Below are positions 23,164 through 35,363 of a stretch of DNA of 64,000 bases, one piece after another. This stretch comes from Plasmodium relictum. Lineage: Eukaryota > Apicomplexa > Aconoidasida > Haemosporida > Plasmodiidae. The stretch covers positions 2,480,001-2,544,000 of the forward strand of contig NC_041692.1 of assembly GCF_900005765.1 (NCBI RefSeq). Reading direction: 5' to 3'. The position numbers were made by a program, and so were the translations under genes. Under the pieces are notes generated by a model. The model was not told the DNA's origin. It made no database searches and was given only the letters and a program-made list of their open reading frames with translations. Positions within the stretch are counted from its first letter, which is position 1; the number at the start of each line of letters is the position of its first letter.

Positions 23164-26100
23164 ATGGGTGACAATTTAGAAAGGTTATTTTCAAAAAAAG
23201 AAAAATGTTTTAAGGAAATAATTGAATCAAATTGTATTTTTATCAAGGAGTTAAATCAGTGGGTTGGCACTAACTATATAACAAAATTAAAAATAAAAAA
23301 AGACACTCTAAAAATAACTCCAAAATTATTAATAAATAGAACTCGTTCAAGTAGAAAAAATAAAAAAAGAGAAAATGAAAATAGATATTAAAAAATAAGA
23401 AAAATGAAACAATTATGAATATGACTAAAGATATAATTTTTTTTTTCTGAATATATATATGTATTTATGTGTATTTTTCTTTTTCAGGGGCGAGTAGATG
23501 TAGAGTATGTGGATTAATAATTGAAAAGAACAGTTTAAGAATAGGATACCCAACAAAAGATCCAAGAGGAAATTTTGGATATATAAGTTGTTGGGTTCAT
23601 CTAAGTTGTAGTAAAAAAATTTTGTATATTATTTTATATAATGAAGAAAATGGTAAATTTTTACAAGCATATTTAAATAGTACAGGAAAAGATTCCACCG
23701 AAAATAATTATAATAAATATGAGTTATATATATATAATAATTTAAAATGGGAAATTTTTTTCGGTGGATTTGAAGAATTAAACGATGAAGAAGTCCAAAT
23801 GTTAAAAGATACTGCTAGACCATATGAATTAAAAAATGTTAATGTAAAAAATAGCATTGAAGCTTTAATAAATGAAGAAAAGGAATATTTAGATTCAAAT
23901 AATTATATGAAACTAGAAAACAGAATTATTGAAAACAAACTAAAAATTCCTAAAGAATTAAAATTTAATTTACTGGAATATCAAAAAGAAGGTATTTCAT
24001 GGATGATACATCAAGAAAATTCAAACATTAGAGGAGGAATACTTGCTGATGAAATGGGTATGGGGAAAACAATACAAGCAATCACTTTAATTTTATGTCA
24101 GAAAATAAATAAATTGGAAAATGGAGAAAATATAACAAAAGAAAGTAACATAATAGAGATAGATGATGAATCAGAAAAAGAATTGAAATTGAAAAAAGAA
24201 GAAAATGATGTAATAAAAATAGAAAATATAAAAAAGGATAAAATTAAAGTAGAAAAAGAAATAGAAAATAATGTAATAAAAATAGGTAATGAAATGAAAA
24301 TGAAATATGAATTAAAAAATGATGTAGAAAGTAATCCTGCAGTTAAAATAAAAAATAAAAATGAAACTAAGAATATATTACAAGGAAATACTTTAATAAT
24401 AGCACCTATTGCAGCTGTAATGCAATGGAAGTCAGAGATTGAAAAATTTATTGAAGGAAATATTTTAAAAGTTTATGTATATCATGGGAGCTCTAAAAAA
24501 GTAACTTTTGATGAATTGTTAAAATACGATATTGTCATTACTTCTTATGCAATGGTAGAAGTACACTTTAGGAAAATTATTAATAAATATAAAATATCAT
24601 GTGAATATTGTGGAAGATTATTTTTACCAAGAACCTTAATTTTGCATAAGAAGTACTTTTGTGGACCAGGGGCAGTGAGAACTGAAAAATTAAAAAAAAG
24701 AAGAAAAAAAAATAAAGATACTGCACTTGTTGCTATGAAAAAATTTGATGATACATTTGTTCCTACCCCTAGAAATGTACTTTTGGAAATTATGAAAGAA
24801 TCTAAAGATTCAAATATTAATAATGAAATCAATAATATGAAAAATATGAAAAAATTAAAAAAAAATGATTCACTAAATAAAATGCACACAATAGAAGAAA
24901 ATGAAGTTATTGTATTAAGTTCAGAAAGTTATAAAAGTGAATGCTCATCATCAAATAATTCTTTTTATTCTCCTTTATCTAGAAAGACATCTAGTAGAAT
25001 AATCGATTTATGTAATTTAGGTTTTGACAAAGAAGTAATTGATAAAAACATAGAAAATATGTATAAAAATAAAGAAAAAAAAAAAAAAAAAGTAAAATGG
25101 AATATAGTTATAAAAAGCATATTAGAAAATGATTCATATAATTTAGATATAAACGAAAAATGTAAGAACATTTTAATGCAAATATATTTAAGTGATAACA
25201 CAATAGAAAACAGTGATCTTAAAAAATTAAATATGGGTGAACTTAAGGTTCTTTTAATAACCATGGGGAAACATGTTTTTGGTACAAAATTAGAACTAAT
25301 AAATAGAATATTAGTTTCAGCTAAATATATAAGACAGGAATTGAATCAATTGCAAAATGAAGAAAATGAAAAAACGAAAAAGGTCGTAGGAACTAATAAA
25401 GAAAGTGAAGAGTATCATCACATAAACAAAAAGGAATTAGAGAAAAGTATAAGTGTTACTATAAGTGAAGATTTAAAATACGAAAATGAAGAAGAAAATT
25501 ACACCAACGATCCAATTAAAAAAAAAACCAATAAAAATAAAAAGAGTTATGGAAAAAGTAAAACATTAGATTCTACATATTCACTACAAAATAACAAAAT
25601 ATCAAAAGAAAAAGTAAAAAAGAGAAATTCATCTAACTCAAGAAGGAAGCTAAAAAAGAAAAGAAAAAAAAAAAATAGTAATGATGATAGTGATGAATCA
25701 TTTAGGATAGAATATTTAAAAAGTGGAAAGTATGAAAAAAGCTTTAGTGATAGTTCCGATATTAAAGAAAAAAATAATAGCACTAGTGACTCTTTTGATT
25801 CCTATGATTCTATTATTGTTAAAAAATCAAAATTAAAAAAGGCTAAATTGAAGAGTGATCAAACTGTTTTTTTTGATGAAAGTGCATTGCATCAAATACA
25901 ATGGACAAGAATAATATTAGATGAAGCTCATAGGATAAAAAACAGAACTACATCAACAACACAATCAATTTTAAATTTAAATTGTTCTGGATATAGATGG
26001 TGCTTAACAGGAACTCCTTTACAAAATAGAATTGGAGAATTATATAGTTTAATAAGGTTCCTAGAATTTTACCCATATGCTTATTATTTTTGTTCAAAAA

Positions 26101-27644
26101 AAGATTGCAAATGTTTACTCTTAAATTATGAAATGAAAGATAACAAATACTGCTATATTTGCAAGCATTCTAGAATAAATCATTTTAACTATTTTAATAA
26201 AAGAATTTTAAAGCCAATACAATCATTTGGATATAATGGGGAAGGTGTTACGAGCATGTTTTATTTAAAAAGTGAAGTTCTAGATAAAATATTACTAAGG
26301 AGAACTAAAAAGGAAAGAAAAAATGACATAAAATTAGAACCATTAATAATTACTATAAGGAAGGATAAATTGTCAAATGAAGAAAAGGATTTTTATGAAT
26401 CTTTATATAAACAAACTTCTACGCAATTTGACAAGTATGTTAAGTCAAATACTGTTTTGCATAATTATGCTCATATTTTTGATCTATTAAGTAGATTAAG
26501 ACAAGCTGCTGATCATCCATATTTAATTCTTTTTGGAAACTCTTTTTTAAGTGATCCATCAGGAAAATTTATAAAAAAAAATTCTGAAATTATTCCAGCT
26601 ATATCAAATGATTATGTATGTGGAATATGCCTAGAAAATGTACCAAAAAAAAATAATATTAATACAAAATGTAATCATAATTTTCATAAGACATGTTTAA
26701 AGCAATATATAGAGAGTTTTGAAATAGAAAATTATTCAAATAGCGACTTAAATAGTACCAAAGATTCAAATTTTGTCAAATCAAAAACATCTGAATGTGT
26801 AAGTACTACTACAAATACAATTTGTAATAGAGATGTTATATATAATAATGAAACGGAAAAATTAAATAAAAAATCAAAATCCATTTCTGTTGTAAAATTT
26901 AAGGATAAAGATAAATCAGAATTTGTTAGTTTGTTAAATAATAAAGAAAATTCAAAAGATTATCCTTTGGGTTGCCCAGTTTGTTATATTCCTTTAACTG
27001 TTGATTTTAATCTTTTTCAAGAGTCAGAAGATCATGATGAAGAAGAAATCATCGTGTGTAAAGAAGAAACTACATATATTAATAAGAGTTTTATAAATAG
27101 AATTAACACTCAAGAATTTCAAACAAGTACTAAAATTGAAGCCATATTTGAAGAAGTTGATAAAGTCATTAAAAATACTGATGATAAATGTTTAATATTT
27201 TCTCAGTTCTGCTCTATGTTAGATTTAATTGAATATCATTTAAAAAAGCACAATATTATATGTTCAAAATTGTTAGGGTATATGTCAATGGTATCAAGAA
27301 ATAATATATTATATAATTTCAATCAAGATAAGCAACTAAGAGTTCTTCTTATAAGTTTGAAAGCAGGTGGAGAAGGTTTAAATTTGCAAGTAGCAAATCG
27401 AATTTTTATTGTTGATCCTTGGTGGAATCCAGCTGCTGAATTACAGGCTATTCAAAGAGCTCATAGGATAGGCCAAACAAAGACAGTTCATGCCATTCGT
27501 TTTATTATAGAAAATACTGTTGAAGAAAAAATTATTCAATTACAAAAAAAAAAGCAGTTAGTATTTGATTGCACCATAGGAGATTCCAATAATGCTATGC
27601 AGAAGTTAACAAAGGAAGATTTAGCTTTTCTATTTCATGCATAA
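23164..27644 (+). CDS. RAD16: DNA repair protein RAD16/rhp16-like SNF2 ATPase with RING finger
   Basis: Exons 23164-23350 and 23488-27644, phase 1, 1447 aa. The splice (A|GG) removes the in-frame stop and gives NRTRSRASRCRVCG. Domains in order: a PARP-type zinc-finger pattern (C-x2-C near residue 69, then HLSC near 100); SNF2 motif I DEMGMGKT near 250; motif Ia LIIAPIAAVMQWKSE near 315; a second zinc-binding patch CEYCG...H...C near 434; a SAP-like helix pair near 642; DEAH box ILDEAHRIKN near 873; motif III LTGTPLQNR; a RING finger starting CGICLEN near 1106 and closing CPVCYIPL near 1225; motif V LKAGGEGLNL; motif VI QRAHRIGQT near 1385. RAD16 acts with RAD7 in global-genome nucleotide-excision repair, using ATP-driven translocation and ubiquitin-ligase activity. 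The roughly 500 residues between Ia and DEAH are Lys/Asn/Ser-rich insertion. An alternative donor at 23345 would delete two residues. Confidence 0.93.
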
Positions 27645-28209
27645 ACATAAGAAGAAAAATTTAACGTGAATATACATTTTCCTTTTATATAGAATAAAAT
27701 TCATACCATTATTCATAGAAATAAGGTATAATTTATATGGCTAAATAAATTTTATTTCATTACATATTTTAATTTTTTTTTTTTTTTTTTTTATTTTTAA
27801 TTTTAAAAGAAAAAAAATCGAATTATTAATATAAAAAGTATTTTTAAATACATTTTTTTGTTTTATAGTAAATAATGAGGTAGACAAAAATAATCACAAT
27901 GACAAAAAAAAATTATATATATTTGTTTATGCATTTTTTATTTTTTTAAAACTGTATAATCTCACTTCAAATAATTTATAAAAGATTTTGTTAATTTAAA
28001 TAGGAAATTTTACACTGAAATTTTTTTTTTCATCCACAAAAAGTTTATAGTTAAAATAAGAAATAACCAAAAAAAAAAAAAAAAACAAAACAAATAAAAA
28101 AAAACATTAAAACATATAGCTTTAAAAATATATATAACTTGAAAATATATAAATTTAAAAATTTTAATTTTTAATATGGGAATAAAGAATAAACGAAAAA
28201 TAAAAATAA
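27645..28209. other. Convergent intergenic region (RAD16-like / ATG16-like)
   Basis: This 0.57-kb stretch carries the 3' ends of two facing genes. It has a T tract near 27774-27792 and A tracts near 28070. No gene is seen. Confidence 0.6.
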
Positions 28210-30609
28210 TTACCATATAGCTATATTTCCATCTTTATGAATGGTTAATAATTTATCATTTAAATTCCAATTTGTTCCAGTTATTTCATCCAACTCATTA
28301 TTTAAAATATTGAAATAAGAATAATTTAAGATATCATAAGAAATCATATTATAAGCATATGAACACATAAGTTTTTTGCCATCTCTTGAAAAAATTGGAG
28401 GAGATTTTGGAATTGGGTTTTCGATGTAATATGGAGTTTCAAAAATGTGTAATAAATCTATTTTATTTGTATTTAATAACTTCATGTTACCATTAATTGC
28501 TTGTATTGCTATTAACTTATCATCTGGAGAATAATTTAAACCATATATTTGCTCACTAAACATATGTTTATTATATAATATAGAATTAATAACATTTTTA
28601 TTATTTATTCTCAAATCGTAACATATAACAGATCCATTTTGCGTACCAATTAATAAATGACTACCACAAGTAGAAACAGATGAAGATGTGATGGAATCAT
28701 CTACATTAATAATACTAACACATATATTTTTTTCCATATCCCATATCTTTATTGTTTTGTCTAAACTTGTAGAATAAAATAGAGAATTTTTTGCTTCTTT
28801 AGAAAATACTGATTTATCAGAATGATTATAATTACATAAAAAATTAATTGATGTTATTTTTTCTTTGTGATCATAATACATATACTCTACTTTATTTTTT
28901 TTGTTATTTATTAAGCACATAGTATTATCTTCCATAGCTAATAAAGTATGAATTTGTGAGGGATGTATACTTATATTGTTTGCTGGTATTTTGCTATCTA
29001 ATATATAAAAAATTTTAGTACACTTTAATTGGTTGTCCTCTATGTTAATAAATGCTATTTTTCCATCCCTTCCACAAGTAACAATCATATTATCAGATTC
29101 AGGTTGATTATGATTTTTAAAAAAATTTTTATTACTTATAAAAAAATTTATGTCTTCATTTTTAATACAATTGCTTGTATTATTTAATGATCTTAAATTT
29201 TTAATTTTATTATATATATTAAGGCTTTGTCTTCTTAACTTTTTCTTTTTTTTTGTATTTATATATTCCTTCATTGCATTATAATTGGAAGAATACCTAG
29301 AAGAGATACTAAAACATAATATACCACTAGGATGAACATTTAGAAAGCTTTTTATTTTTTGAAAGGTTTCATTATTTTTATAAATATTTTCTTCATTTAA
29401 TGAAATACTATAATTTTTACTTTTAAAGTAGCTACTATCAGAATTATAATGTTTTATATATACTTTATCTTCCAAGTTACTAGAGTTATTATAATAGTTA
29501 TTTATTATTTGAAAAGATTGATTAGTCTTCTTAATTTTCCTGCTGTTTAATTTTTTAGTCATATTTTGTCCTATAATATCATGTTTTATTTTATTTTTGT
29601 AATAATTATTTTTATATAATACAAAGTCATCATAATTTAACGTTGCTTTTGTCAAATACCTTTTTATATTATGTAGATTATTCAATTTACTTAAATATAA
29701 GCAAACACGTAATTTTTTTTTTTTAAAAAAAATATATTTAGATCTCCAAACGTTATTTGCCATGTGTGAGCACATTTTCTCTAGTTTTTTTAATTGATTT
29801 TTGTGATTCCTTTTGCATTTTAATAAATATTTTAGTAAATTTTCATTTTCTAATTTTTTTTTAAACATTTCATTTCTTAGATCAAAATATTCCTTATCTA
29901 TAGTTTTTTTATAATTTTTTATTTCATGATTTTGTCTTAATAATTTTAAGTAGGTAAATTTAAGATTTTCATATTCTCTTAATAGTTTTGTATTTTTTTT
30001 TTGAAGTAAATGCATTTTATGCTTCATACTTTTACAACTCGTGGAGTAAAATTTTATTTCAAGATTATTTTTATTAACAATTTCATTTAACTTAAAAACT
30101 TCTCTTTTTTTTTTTAAAAACTCTTCTTCTCTTTTAGAAATAGTATTAATCAGTAGTTCATTTTCTTTATTTAGTATATTTAAAAGTTTTTCTTTTTCGC
30201 TTAGACTACTTTTAAGGAGAAGAATGAGTTCTTCATTTTTTCCTTTTTCTATAATAATTTCCAAAAATTCCTTTTTTGATACAAAATTTAGATAATTATC
30301 TACGTTTTTACATCTTATTATGTTATTTTCTGAATTAATCAATGAATCAATGCTATCTTTACTTTTGTTGTTTAAAAAGTTATTTTTTGAATCATTTTCA
30401 TTTAATACACTGCTTTCATGTGCCAAGCTAAAGTTTTTATTATTTAGTAAATAAATATTATCTGAAGATAAAGATGCTATAATTGCCAATAATTTATTTT
30501 TTTCTTCAACTAAAGAATTATATGATAATAATATATCTTGATACTTTTCACTTTGAGAAATATTTCTTTGCTTCAAACGAGATAAAATTGTACTTTTCCA
30601 TTCTTTCAT
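28210..30609 (-). CDS. ATG16: Autophagy-related protein 16-like (coiled coil plus WD40 repeats)
   Basis: 799 codons, single exon. The first 50 residues, beginning MKEWKSTILSRLKQRN and continuing YQDILLSYNSLVEEK, match the ATG5-binding head of ATG16L (pattern W-x3-I-x2-L-x2-R, then ILQYNKLLEK). A coiled coil follows to about residue 270, then a Lys/Asn/Ser linker, then WD40 repeats from about residue 420 to the C-terminus (IVTCGRDGKIAFIN, SLDKTIKIWDMEKN, LLIGTQNGSVICYDLR, DGNIAIW at the very end). This is the animal/Toxoplasma-type ATG16L layout. ATG16 scaffolds ATG5-ATG12 and directs ATG8 lipidation, which in apicomplexans serves the apicoplast membrane. A different WD40 coiled-coil protein is possible, but the head motif argues against it. 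Confidence 0.75.
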   Translation of the reverse strand: MKEWKSTILSRLKQRNISQSEKYQDILLSYNSLVEEKNKLLAIIASLSSDNIYLLNNKNFSLAHESSVLNENDSKNNFLNNKSKDSIDSLINSENNIIRCKNVDNYLNFVSKKEFLEIIIEKGKNEELILLLKSSLSEKEKLLNILNKENELLINTISKREEEFLKKKREVFKLNEIVNKNNLEIKFYSTSCKSMKHKMHLLQKKNTKLLREYENLKFTYLKLLRQNHEIKNYKKTIDKEYFDLRNEMFKKKLENENLLKYLLKCKRNHKNQLKKLEKMCSHMANNVWRSKYIFFKKKKLRVCLYLSKLNNLHNIKRYLTKATLNYDDFVLYKNNYYKNKIKHDIIGQNMTKKLNSRKIKKTNQSFQIINNYYNNSSNLEDKVYIKHYNSDSSYFKSKNYSISLNEENIYKNNETFQKIKSFLNVHPSGILCFSISSRYSSNYNAMKEYINTKKKKKLRRQSLNIYNKIKNLRSLNNTSNCIKNEDINFFISNKNFFKNHNQPESDNMIVTCGRDGKIAFINIEDNQLKCTKIFYILDSKIPANNISIHPSQIHTLLAMEDNTMCLINNKKNKVEYMYYDHKEKITSINFLCNYNHSDKSVFSKEAKNSLFYSTSLDKTIKIWDMEKNICVSIINVDDSITSSSVSTCGSHLLIGTQNGSVICYDLRINNKNVINSILYNKHMFSEQIYGLNYSPDDKLIAIQAINGNMKLLNTNKIDLLHIFETPYYIENPIPKSPPIFSRDGKKLMCSYAYNMISYDILNYSYFNILNNELDEITGTNWNLNDKLLTIHKDGNIAIW

Positions 30610-31351
30610 TTTATTTTAGGAAGTTCCGATAAATGTGAAAAGCTATTTTAAGTATAACCAAAGCAAAAAATGTAATATTTTACAAATTTTAAAATATATA
30701 TTGCTTTGATATTATGTATATGTTGATATATTTTTCATTTATATATTTAAAAAAAAAATATATATATATACAGTTCATTTAACAAATATGCATTCATTTT
30801 TTCTTTGCTTTTTTAATATTTTTTTTTTATTATATCTAAACATTTAATAAAGAAATCATGTTATTTAAAATTTTCCTACATAAATTGAAAAAGTTTATAT
30901 TTTTATAATTAAGTTATTTTGTATAACTCTTTTTAATTTTATATGAATATTGTGATATAAAAGAAATGGAATTATTTCAGTACCAAAAGTAGTTAATTAT
31001 ACTAATATAAAATGATTAAGTATTCAACAAAATAATTCAAATTATGAACAAGGAAATTTTTATGGAGATTTTTTTTTTTAATTATTTTTTCTAATTACAG
31101 ACAAAATAAGGACACTATAAGTATAAATATAGAAAGAATAAAGTAAATAAAAAATTTTCATTTTATTTTTGATAGGTTCTTTGTAATTTGTATTATAAAT
31201 ACAAAAATTATTATGTTATAAAAAGAAGATATAAATAAAAATGAGAAAAAAAGGAAAAAAAATGAAAATGTAAAATAAAAAATGTTTCTATTATGATAAA
31301 ATATCTTATAAAATTATTTCTCTTTTTCTTTATTTAAAGATATTTATATAT
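30610..31351. other. Intergenic region between CS-domain and ATG16-like genes
   Basis: A 0.74-kb minus-strand tandem spacer. It holds the 3' UTR of the CS-domain gene and the promoter of the ATG16-like gene. It has A/T tracts only, and no further gene is seen. Confidence 0.6.
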
Positions 31352-33238
31352 TTAGAATTCATGTAAAGAAAAATCTGGATGAACATTTTTCAAATTTTCG
31401 ATTATATTCTGAAAATAAAAAAAAGAAGAAAGAAAGTTGATAAAAATTTCAAATTTTTAGATAGACAAATATATTAAAATAAAAATTTTATTTTTAAATA
31501 AGTCTTTTGATTTTTCATTTTTTAAAAATTTTCACCTGTACTATATCATTTTTTTTAGTTGGCTCATGAATTTTTTGAGGATTATTTTTTCTTGTATGAA
31601 GCCTTTAAAAAAATAAATATATAAATAAATAAATATATATATATTTCATAATGTGATTTTTTTTCATTGAATTAAAAATATTTTTAGCCCATTGTAAATA
31701 AATTTTTAGGAGAGAGAAAAAATATTATAAGAAAACATTTTATTACTTGTAACTCCCAAGCCAAGCATCCTTTGCTTCCTCACAACTATATAAAAAAATA
31801 TATTAAATAATAGACATAGAAAATGTGTGAGTCCTATTTTATAAATTATATTTCTTATGTATCTATAATACTTATGAAATAATATAATTTGTCTATTCGA
31901 AAAAATAGTAATTTATAAAATATAACAAAAACATATATATATTTTTAATTTTACTCATTCGCATCACTGAGCTTCTTATCTTTAATTAATAAATTGCTTT
32001 TATCATGATCTTTTGTTAAGCGTTTCCAACAAGGTTCCTAATAGTAAATTGAATGTTAATATTGTTAAAAAAAAAAGATTTAAAAATAAAAAATAATAAA
32101 TTATGTATTAGTTAACTTTTTCCTTCTTGTAAACTTTTAATTTTAAACCTATTTCTGATAAAGTATAAGAGCATTTCTGAATACATTTTTAGAAAAAACA
32201 ATGAATATATAATATTTATGAAAAAAAAAGCATATATAGAAATATATAAATAAATATGCTATAATTATATATATATATTTCATAAACCTCTGGAATTATT
32301 GATCTTAGCAAATTCAAATTTAGCTCATGCTCTTCACCTTGTTTACTTGTAACTGATATATATATATTACTAATAAGAAAAATTAAAAGAATATTAAAAA
32401 ATTTATTATACAATGTTTTTAAAAAATGCATAAAACAAAATACTTAAAAAGATTCTAAAAAGAATTACTCAAAAAAAAAGAAAAAAAGAAAAAAAGAAAA
32501 AAAGAGAATTATTAAAGAAATAAGAATGTAAATATAAAAAAGAATAACGAAAAAGAAAATTAATTATTGAAATGTATATATATATAATTTGCCTTAATAT
32601 AGAAAAGAAATACATTTTACTAATAATTTTAGTTTTCATAAATATTTTTAAAATAATAATACAATATGAATTATTTTGTATATATTTTCTTTTTTAAATA
32701 TAACTTTTCATTAAATTTAATATCTTCTTTTTCAATTAACGGAATAGAAACAATTAATGTTAACTGATAAGAATTTTGTCCCCATCGAATAGTTGGTATT
32801 TCTTTTCTGCAAAAAAAAGAATATAATAAAAAAAAAATAAAATAAAAATAAAAAAATAAAAATATATTTATTTAATAATGGATCCTTTTTTTTTTTTTTA
32901 TTTTGAAATGTCTATAAAATTGAATTATCAAATATTATTATATTTCATACTCCTTTTATATATTTATTTTATTTTATTTTTTTTTAAAGTCATTTAAGAA
33001 ATAATTAAATATTTCTATAGAATTAAATTTTTTTTTTATAATTATCTCAATAAAACATTCTTTTATTTATAACACCTTCACATTGTTATTTACTTTTTTT
33101 TTTTTTTTTTAATATTGATAATTCATAAACAATATAGACAAAATTATTTGTAAAATCCATCAATATAAATATTTACTGTAAACTTTGAGAACCAAACAAA
33201 ATAGACAGTAATATAAAAAAAAAAAACACTTCAATCAT
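31352..33238 (-). CDS. CS (p23-like) domain protein with signal peptide, 8 exons
   Basis: Model on the minus strand: 33177-33238, 32705-32806, 32288-32369, 32117-32176, 31955-32037, 31747-31785, 31536-31602, 31352-31408. Every intron is GT-AG, all phases agree, and the product is 183 aa. Exon 1 encodes a clear signal peptide (MIEVFFFFILLSILFGSQSL). Exons 2-5 encode a CS domain: IPTIRWGQNSYQLTLIVSIP, EDIKFNENNIYISV, EHELNLNLLRSIIPEK, LKLKVYKKEKEPCWKRLTKD, which fits the p23/HACD3 pattern of W-x-Q near the start, I-x-PE in the middle and W-x-RL-x-K at the end. CS domains are usually HSP90 co-chaperones in the cytosol, so a signal peptide is unusual and suggests the ER or beyond (inference). The protein ends in LHEF, which loosely resembles an ER-retrieval tail. 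An apparent start at 32431 with another hydrophobic stretch is intron 2 read through. No membrane helix is present besides the signal peptide. Confidence 0.8.
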
Positions 33239-34285
33239 TTTGTGAAATAATCAACATATAGTTTTTAACATATAACTTATTTTAATTCTAAGAAAAAATA
33301 ATTTAATTTTTTGAATATCTGAGTTTTAATACTTTTATTTTAAACTTATAATAATTAAAAAAGGAAATTTAAATCCTTTTTGAAATCAAATTTAAAATAA
33401 AAAAAAAAAAAAAATAGAATATAAATTTGCATAAATTTAGAAGTTTCAATTGATTGAAAGACAAATATTTATATAAAAATTTTCATGATACAGAACAAAT
33501 TTATCAATTCATCCTATCTATTTTATTTGTAGATATTCTTTAAGAATATAATAAAAAATTTAAATGTGTACGTATATATGCACATGTACATATATATATA
33601 TGAGTAAATTACACTTTTACAATTAAAAATAGAAAAATATTTTATTATTTTAATAAATTGGAGATTTATTTTTACAATAATATATTTTTTTTAAACACAT
33701 TTTATTTAATAAATCCTAAAATTTTACAATCTTCTAATTTATATTTTTATATGGTTAAATAAGGACTTAAAAGAATTCTTCTAGGTTGTTGCATTATTAT
33801 AAAATATTATGTAGAATTTAAAAAAAAGAAAGAAAAAAAGAATTTTATATATGAATATCCTTTTTTAATACTTTTAAGATAAATTTTTATTTTTATTTCA
33901 TCATATTCATACATATTTCGAGTTTGGATTAAAATGAAATTTTAAAATATTCCTATTTTCTTTTAATATATATATATTTATATATAAAATAATAATTCAT
34001 TTTTATTTTTAATGATAATTTTCTTATATACCAAAAAAAAATATAACATAAATGAAATAACAAAAAATATATATAAAAATTTAAGAGAAAGAAAAATATA
34101 CATTATCAAAAAAATAAAATTTTTGAATATGTATAAATAAAAAATTTTCTTGGAGTCTATCATCTTTTTATTTTATAATATATTGAAATAGATATAAATT
34201 TATATTATTTCAAAAGTATTAAAATATTTCAATGCTTTTAAAAAAAAAAAAATTCCTAATATAAGTTATATATTTATAAAATTAA

Positions 34286-34471
34286 ATGTGCTTCTACTCC
34301 TCTTATAAACCTTTAAAGGGAAAATATATTTTACATAAAAATAAAAATTTCTTTTTAAATAATAATGATGAAATAAAATATAAAGTTATATTGAATTATC
34401 ATATTAACACTATGATACTAAAAAAAAAGTTGCTAAATTTTTATAAACCAATAAAACAAAAATTAGAATAA
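34286..34471 (+). CDS. Possible small protein or exon (61 aa), doubtful
   Basis: A 61-codon ATG-to-stop frame (MCFYSSYKPLKGKYILHKNK...). It is slightly less AT-rich at its 5' end than its surroundings and ends in a basic tail. There is no recognisable domain, signal peptide or neighbouring exon with matching splice sites. It might be a short basic gene, an exon of an unmodelled gene, or chance. I keep it only as a candidate. Confidence 0.2.
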   Translation: MCFYSSYKPLKGKYILHKNKNFFLNNNDEIKYKVILNYHINTMILKKKLLNFYKPIKQKLE

Positions 34472-35063
34472 TAAAAATTGGTTTAATTTGACGTTGTATA
34501 AATATCTGCATAAGAAATTAAGATTACTTTAATATGTCTATGTTTTAAATTTATAATATATTACTCTTTAATATTTTTTATACATAAAAAATGTCTTTTT
34601 TATTATTAAAGAGAAATTTTTTTTTAAAGAAATTATCCTATAAATTCAAAAAATTGCGCAAAAATTTATTATACAAAACATAATAATTTAACATCACAAC
34701 CATATGAATGCATATATTTCATTTTATTTTGTTTTAATTCTCTTTCCTTTTTCATATTAAAATTTTTTTATTTAAAAAAAATTTCATCATATATATAATT
34801 TATTTTATAAAATGTGTGGTCTATAATTTCAATTTTCTTCATATCTTTTTTATTTGCGCATATTCAATTCTAATATATTTGTATATAAATTTCTATTAAC
34901 ATAAATTAATATTTTTTCCATCTTTATTTTAAAAAGATCCAGCAACTTTAAAATTTTATACTCAAAGTCTACAACTAAATTGAGTATATCTTTTTTTTTT
35001 TTTTTTTTGCTCAAATATGTATATACCTTAAATATGACAAAAAAAAAAAAAAAAAAAAAAAAC

Positions 35064-35363
35064 NNNNNNNNNNNNNNNNNNNNNNNNNNNNNNNNNNNNN
35101 NNNNNNNNNNNNNNNNNNNNNNNNNNNNNNNNNNNNNNNNNNNNNNNNNNNNNNNNNNNNNNNNNNNNNNNNNNNNNNNNNNNNNNNNNNNNNNNNNNNN
35201 NNNNNNNNNNNNNNNNNNNNNNNNNNNNNNNNNNNNNNNNNNNNNNNNNNNNNNNNNNNNNNNNNNNNNNNNNNNNNNNNNNNNNNNNNNNNNNNNNNNN
35301 NNNNNNNNNNNNNNNNNNNNNNNNNNNNNNNNNNNNNNNNNNNNNNNNNNNNNNNNNNNNNNN
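35064..35363. other. Assembly gap (300 N)
   Basis: Exactly 300 N, flanked by a poly(A) run on the left (35039-35062, then C) and by A-rich sequence on the right (35364-35396). The round number suggests a placeholder or estimated size. The homopolymers explain why the assembly broke. Frames drawn across it are meaningless. Confidence 0.99.
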
